A stretch of DNA of 64,000 bases. Origin: UBA1479 sp040216635. Its GTDB lineage: Bacteria; Pseudomonadota; Alphaproteobacteria; Rhodospirillales; Casp-alpha2. Both the position numbers and the translations under genes were made by a program. A model generated the notes under the pieces. The model was not told where the DNA came from and did not search any database. It saw only the letters and a list, made by a program, of their open reading frames with translations. Numbering within the stretch: position 1 is the first letter of the stretch; the number at the start of each line of letters is the position of its first letter. Below, piece by piece: positions 60,185-64,000 of the stretch. The stretch is taken from the NCBI GenBank assembly GCA_040216635.1, contig JAVJOU010000021.1, forward strand, positions 62,001 through 126,000, in the 5' to 3' direction.

Positions 60185-60226
60185 CCGTCGGCCGAGCACC
60201 GGATCAACAGCCGACGGCTTTTTTCC
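60185..60226 (+). terminator. Intrinsic terminator of the transaldolase gene
   Basis: CCGTCGGC (60185-60192) pairs with GCCGACGG (60210-60217) and is followed by CTTTTTT. The T tract lies inside the 3' end of the convergent PAS gene. Confidence 0.8.
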
Positions 60227-60788
60227 TGCGGGCTGTCGCCTGATGGAACCGCTCGTTCCATAGTTCGCGGTCTTCATCATAGTTTGAATAGGAAACCACC
60301 TTGTCGATGGTTTCGCCGTCTTCCGAAAACGGCACGCGGGCGGCAACCTGAATTTGGTCTTTCCAGGGGCTGTAAGCCTTAAGGTCGTGCAAGAAGATCA
60401 GCGGGCGGCGGTGTTCGAGAATCAGCTGATATTGCCGCAGACCGATGCGCGCCAATTCCGTCGCGGTGATCCGGGAAACGGGCTTGCCGGTCATATCGAC
60501 CCCCTTCAAGGCCGTATGTCCCGTCCCCCAATAGCGGTAGACGAAATCGTCCGGCGCACGGGTGACATCGACCACCGCCATGTAAGGCAGGACCGCACTG
60601 TCCAATTGATAAAGCTTCAGATCGGACCAACGGGGAAATGCACGGCTGCCCCGCAAGTCTTCGCAATGATCAAGGAAGCCCACCGTCCGGGACGAACAGG
60701 CTTCCGCGCGATCAAGCACGACGAAATTGTCGTTGTTATCCGGCCCAAGTGCAGGCACGCCGCGTTCACCTCTGTCAATTCTCAGCAC
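60204..60788 (-). CDS. PAS_5-type PAS domain protein (second copy)
   Basis: 194 residues. It has the same single-domain layout as the protein at 3570-4175: an acidic N-terminal segment, then DDFVYRYWGTGHTALKGVDM, MTGKPVSRITATELARIGL, ILEHRRPLIFLHDLKAYSPW and EDGETIDKVVSYSNYDEDRE. The two differ in detail but align through these motifs. A heme or flavin ligand is not evident. Its 3' end contains the terminator of the convergent transaldolase gene. Confidence 0.75.
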   Translation of the reverse strand: MLRIDRGERGVPALGPDNNDNFVVLDRAEACSSRTVGFLDHCEDLRGSRAFPRWSDLKLYQLDSAVLPYMAVVDVTRAPDDFVYRYWGTGHTALKGVDMTGKPVSRITATELARIGLRQYQLILEHRRPLIFLHDLKAYSPWKDQIQVAARVPFSEDGETIDKVVSYSNYDEDRELWNERFHQATARRKKAVGC

Positions 60789-60903
60789 CAGGACAACATC
60801 CTATCTTATGAATCTTGCAACGGCCTTACGGCTGGCGCCGACTGGCCCGGAAAATCAGTGAAATTGGTGCTGGCGCTTTTACCGGCACCGGCGAGAATGG
60901 ACG

Positions 60904-62124
60904 ATGGATCAATCGAATTTGAGACTGCGTTCCATGGGCAGGAAGCCCCAACAAGAAACAGCCGCTGCCGCCCGCGAACAGGTTCGCGAAACCGCGCGCA
61001 TGGCGCGGTCGTTCACGCGGCGCACCCTTTTGGAAAACGGCGCCGCACTTGCCGCCGGCGGCCTGGGCATGGCCGTGGCACCGATGCTGATCCGCCCGGC
61101 CGCCGCCCAGGACACGGTCAACGTGCTGACCTGGACCGGCTACATCCCCGCCCACTTCGCCACTGCCTTCAAAAAGAAAACCGGCATCACGGCCAACATC
61201 ACCACCGTCGGCTCCAACGAGGAAATGCTAACCCAGGTCACCGCGACCCATGGCCGCGCCTGGGACGTGATATCGCCGTCGGCCCACCGCAAAAGCCAAT
61301 GGCAGGCCCTGAACATGACCCAGGCTTGGGATATGAAGAAGATCCCCAACTTGGCGAACGTTCAGCCCGCCTTTCTTGCCATTTCCGAAAGCTGGTCCTG
61401 GAACAAGGGCCAGCATCACCTGCCCCATGTCTGGGGGACGGAAGGCATTGCCTGGCGGTCGGACCGCTTCACCGGCACCTATGGCGAATTATCCCTGGCT
61501 GATCTGTGGCGCCCGGAAATGAAGGGCTTCGTGCAGGGCCGCCCCCATTCCCTGATGTCGGGGATCGGGCGTATGCTGGCCGAACAGGGAAAGCTGGCGC
61601 CGCTGCAGGATTCCTACAAGGACGACGGCACCATGCGCAGCATGTGGAACGACATCATGAAGTTCGCCGTCGAACACAAACCCTGGCTGCGCGCGTTCTG
61701 GCACGACCATGAAAGCCAGAAAACCAATTTTACCCGCAACGGCGTGGTGATCGGCCAAACCTGGGACGGCCCGGCTATCGAACTGGCCAAGGCCGGCAAA
61801 CCCATCGCCTATATGGCGCCCAAGGAAGGGGCTTTTGCCTGGATGGACGGGCTGTCGTTGACGGCAGCGTCGAAAAACCCAGCACAGGCCCATGCCTTCG
61901 TCGACGCGCTTTACACGGCCAAGGCCGCCGCCCGCATGAGCAACGCCACGGGCTATAATTCCGTGGTCCAGGGCGTGACTGAACGCCTGACCAAGGAAAC
62001 CCGCCAGGCGTTCCAAAACGCCTATCCGGAAGACGCCCTGCAGAATTTATGGTGGTGGCCGGACGAGCCCGTATGGTTCGCGGGCCTGCGCAACGCCTAC
62101 CGCGACCGTTTTCTGGCAGCCTGA
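60904..62124 (+). CDS. Tat-exported extracellular solute-binding protein (spermidine/putrescine type)
   Basis: 406 residues. Residues 33-70 form a twin-arginine signal (ARSFTRRTLLENGAALAAGG then GMAVAPMLIRPAAAQ). It lies behind about 32 extra N-terminal residues, so the true start may be the Met at 61000. The mature part begins VNVLTWTGYIPAHFATAFKK and continues with NEEMLTQVTATHGRAWDVIS and HHLPHVWGTEGIAWRSDRFT, as in PotD/PotF-like binding proteins. The permease and ATPase genes are not adjacent. It lies near an omega-type aminotransferase gene, so polyamine or amine uptake is plausible but unproven. Confidence 0.85.
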   Translation: MDQSNLRLRSMGRKPQQETAAAAREQVRETARMARSFTRRTLLENGAALAAGGLGMAVAPMLIRPAAAQDTVNVLTWTGYIPAHFATAFKKKTGITANITTVGSNEEMLTQVTATHGRAWDVISPSAHRKSQWQALNMTQAWDMKKIPNLANVQPAFLAISESWSWNKGQHHLPHVWGTEGIAWRSDRFTGTYGELSLADLWRPEMKGFVQGRPHSLMSGIGRMLAEQGKLAPLQDSYKDDGTMRSMWNDIMKFAVEHKPWLRAFWHDHESQKTNFTRNGVVIGQTWDGPAIELAKAGKPIAYMAPKEGAFAWMDGLSLTAASKNPAQAHAFVDALYTAKAAARMSNATGYNSVVQGVTERLTKETRQAFQNAYPEDALQNLWWWPDEPVWFAGLRNAYRDRFLAA

Positions 62125-62156
62125 CGCGGCACAATAAAGACACCGCGCAAGAAAAA

Positions 62157-62184
62157 GCCGGGACCGCATCGCGGCCCCGGCCTT
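62157..62184. terminator. Terminator between convergent solute-binding and aminotransferase genes
   Basis: GCCGGGACCGC (62157-62167) and GCGGCCCCGGC (62171-62181) form an 11 bp stem with one mismatch and a 3-base loop. The plus side has CTTAATCTTT after it and the minus side ends in TTTTTC, so it can act both ways. Confidence 0.72.
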
Positions 62185-62205
62185 AATCTTTAAACTCAAT
62201 CCGGA

Positions 62206-63516
62206 TCAAAGCTCTTCAAGCGCTTCCCGAAGCAAGCCGATCATGGCGTCGATATCGGCTTCCGTGGCGACGAAGGCCGGTGCCACGACGCCTGAATCAC
62301 CCGTGAACTTCACATGCAGGCCGCGCCAGAACAGGTCCTTCTGGAATTGCGTGCCGAGCGCGCCCGGCCCGCCCTTGGGCTTCAGTTCGATGGCGCCGAT
62401 CATGCCGTAGCCGCGGATATCGGCCAGGCAGTCGAGCCCTTCCAGGGAATACAGCGCCTTCTGGAAATGATCGACCAGACCGGCCGCTTTCTCGAACGTG
62501 TTGTCGGCTTCGTAGATTTTCTGCACGGCAACACCGGCCGCACAGGCCGCCGGATGCGACGAATAGGTATAGCCGTGGAACAGCTCGATCGCGTTCTCGG
62601 GGGCGGCGTTGATGATGGTCTCGTAGATCTCGTCCTTCACGGCGATCGCCCCCATGGGCTGGCAGCCGTTGGTGATTGCCTTGGCCATGGTCATCAGGTC
62701 CGGCGTGACGCCGAAAGCCTGGGCGGCGAAGGGAGCGCCCGTGCGCCCGAAACCGGTGATGACTTCATCGAATACCAGCAGGATGCCGTGGGCGTCGCAG
62801 ATTTCACGCAGGCGTTCCAGATACCCCTTGGGCGGCACCAGGCAGCCCGTGGACCCGGCGATGGGTTCGACGAAACAGGCGGCGATGGTCGATCCGCCGA
62901 CGTTTTCGCAGATGCGCTGCAGGTCGTCGGCCAGTTCGGCGCCTTTTTCAGGCTGGCCCTGGGTGAAGGGAGCGGACGGATCCCAGGTATGGCGCATATG
63001 CACCACACCGGGCATCACACCGGAAAACGTCTCGCGGTTCTTGACCATGCCGGACAGGGACGTGCCACCGATGTTGACACCGTGGTAGGCCCGTTCGCGG
63101 CTGACGAAGCGGGTGCGGTGGCCCTGGCCTTTCGTGCGGTGATAGGCCATGGCGATCTTCAGCGCCGTGTCGATGGCTTCCGAACCGGAGTTGGCGAAGA
63201 AGATATGGTTCAGGGGATCGGGCGTAATGCGCGCGACCCGTTGGGCCAGATCGAAAGCGCCCGGATGACCCAACTGGAACGGCGGGGTGTAGTCGTTTTC
63301 CAACAACTGCTCGTACACCGCCTGGGCGATTTCCTTGCGGCCGTGGCCAAGCGGACAGCAGAACAGACCCGACGAGCCGTCCAGAATCTTCCCACCCTTG
63401 TGGTCGTAGTAGTGAATGCCTTCACCCCGCACGACCAGGCGCGGGCTTTTCTTGAAATCGCGGTTGCCGGTAAACGGCATCCAGTTCTCTTCAAGGGAAT
63501 TGGTGTTGTATTCCAT
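62206..63516 (-). CDS. Class III aminotransferase (omega-amino acid:pyruvate type)
   Basis: 436 residues. PLP motifs are HIFFANSGSEAIDTALKIAM (about 104-123), GILLVFDEVITGFGRTGAPF (about 245-264) and the PLP Lys in LMTMAKAITNGCQPMGAIAV near 288. The N-terminal WMPFTGNRDFKKSPRL and LGHPGAFDLAQRVARI regions match beta-alanine or omega-amino acid:pyruvate aminotransferases. It moves an amine to pyruvate and would supply aldehyde or semialdehyde from polyamine or beta-alanine breakdown. AGGAGG precedes the ATG. It is divergent from a MocR-type regulator, which likely controls it. Confidence 0.93.
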   Translation of the reverse strand: MEYNTNSLEENWMPFTGNRDFKKSPRLVVRGEGIHYYDHKGGKILDGSSGLFCCPLGHGRKEIAQAVYEQLLENDYTPPFQLGHPGAFDLAQRVARITPDPLNHIFFANSGSEAIDTALKIAMAYHRTKGQGHRTRFVSRERAYHGVNIGGTSLSGMVKNRETFSGVMPGVVHMRHTWDPSAPFTQGQPEKGAELADDLQRICENVGGSTIAACFVEPIAGSTGCLVPPKGYLERLREICDAHGILLVFDEVITGFGRTGAPFAAQAFGVTPDLMTMAKAITNGCQPMGAIAVKDEIYETIINAAPENAIELFHGYTYSSHPAACAAGVAVQKIYEADNTFEKAAGLVDHFQKALYSLEGLDCLADIRGYGMIGAIELKPKGGPGALGTQFQKDLFWRGLHVKFTGDSGVVAPAFVATEADIDAMIGLLREALEEL

Positions 63517-63697
63517 GGTCCGTCCTCCTTGGGCGCAGCGCTGCGTCCCTGGTCTTCATGCAGCCTTTAATGAATAAGGTCTGCCGGGGTTGTCAGGTGA
63601 TTGGCGCCATCGTAATCTGGCCCCTTGGCCCTATGTTAGAGCCAGTCAGACCTTTTTCCTGGACCACCAGCACCAAGACCTCATCAACGGGCGGACC

Positions 63698-64000
63698 ATG
63701 CGCGACGGCATTTTTCATCTGGACCGGCGTCCAAATATCTCCATTCAGGGACAGATCCGCGAAATGCTGGTCTCGGCCATTCTGGGCCGCCAGTTGCCGC
63801 CGGGCGATCCGCTGCCGTCCTCGCGCAAACTGGCGAAAAGCCTGGGCGTATCGCGTAATACGGTGGTGCTTGCCTATCAGGGGCTGGTCGACGACGGCTA
63901 TCTTGAATCGCGCGAACGCAGCGGCTTTTACGTCACCGACGACATTCTGGAAGGCCGCGCCGACGAACCGGCGCCGCCGACGGCGCAGATGGGATCCCAT
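63698..64000 (+). CDS. MocR/GntR-type PLP-dependent transcriptional regulator, 5' part
   Basis: Only the first 101 codons are in the window, from the ATG at 63698. The GntR winged helix is clear: HLDRRPNISIQGQIREMLVS, LPSSRKLAKSLGVSRNTVVL, then AYQGLVDDGYLESRERSGFY and VTDD. In MocR proteins this is followed by an aminotransferase-fold domain, expected beyond the window edge. It is divergent from the class III aminotransferase gene, a standard MocR regulator-target pair. Ordinary GntR members are the alternative if the downstream domain is absent. Confidence 0.78.
   Translation, partial: MRDGIFHLDRRPNISIQGQIREMLVSAILGRQLPPGDPLPSSRKLAKSLGVSRNTVVLAYQGLVDDGYLESRERSGFYVTDDILEGRADEPAPPTAQMGSH

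Noticed and set aside
1..64000. CRISPR array, insertion sequence, prophage or integrated element
   Set aside because: I saw no regularly spaced repeats, transposase, integrase or phage gene; the tRNA-Val has no adjacent integrase or duplicated 3' end.

Overview
The window is high-GC DNA (roughly 63-65% by eye) with dense, short-spaced genes, many ATGA/TGATG stop-start overlaps and an alphaproteobacterial gene repertoire: PAS_5-type PAS proteins, DUF4197, DUF2927, DgcN/DgcA, a MocR-aminotransferase pair and a single tRNA-Val(GAC). It looks like the chromosome of a free-living, probably aquatic or marine, heterotrophic Rhodospirillales-like alphaproteobacterium. The taxon is inferred from gene content only. 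I see no insertion sequence, prophage, CRISPR array or integration site.

Layout. 1-7.5 kb: a MASE1 membrane sensor cut by the window edge, a CMD protein, a D-amino-acid transaminase, an iron-type alcohol dehydrogenase, a PAS protein, a LysR regulator divergent from a TauD-like dioxygenase, and an oxidoreductase that looks like a deletion fusion. 7.5-18.2 kb: DUF4197, two zinc dehydrogenases with a dihydroxyphthalate-decarboxylase-like protein, a chemoreceptor, an aldo/keto reductase, GlcG-like protein, class II aldolase, nitroreductase, and two small secreted proteins each with its own terminator. 18.2-26.4 kb: tcuAB with an operator inside its promoter, an orphan carbamoyltransferase, tRNA-Val, N-formylglutamate amidohydrolase, GNAT acetyltransferase, a candidate small RNA with anti-Shine-Dalgarno motifs, a lytic transglycosylase-like protein and a cupin with the same operator core as tcuA.

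26.4-35.6 kb: a YqaA-type membrane protein, a bacterial voltage-gated sodium channel, a DMT exporter, a CoA-transferase / FAS1-type dehydratase / acyl-CoA dehydrogenase operon, a GT2 glycosyltransferase with a B12-radical-SAM protein, and a single-domain receiver. 35.6-42 kb: a MarR-controlled molybdenum hydroxylase operon (marR, coxG, coxM, coxS, coxL form II, enoyl-CoA hydratase, frameshifted alpha/beta hydrolase). 42-51.6 kb: a PAS histidine kinase, Uup-type ABC-F protein, receiver-HPt protein, dgcN-dgcA for D-glutamate use, a JmjC-like oxygenase, an FAA-hydrolase protein and a 37-residue membrane protein.

51.6-59.3 kb is the most unusual block. An OmpR/EnvZ-type two-component system is followed on the same strand by three tandem ~400-residue paralogues that read as degenerate GGDEF-EAL (c-di-GMP-type) proteins without the catalytic motifs, then a secreted DUF2927 protein. 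A secreted four-EF-hand protein is divergent from the regulator. I regard this as a candidate undescribed signalling module. 59.3-64 kb: fructose-6-phosphate aldolase-like transaldolase, a second PAS_5 protein, a Tat-exported solute-binding protein, and a class III aminotransferase divergent from a MocR regulator cut by the window end.
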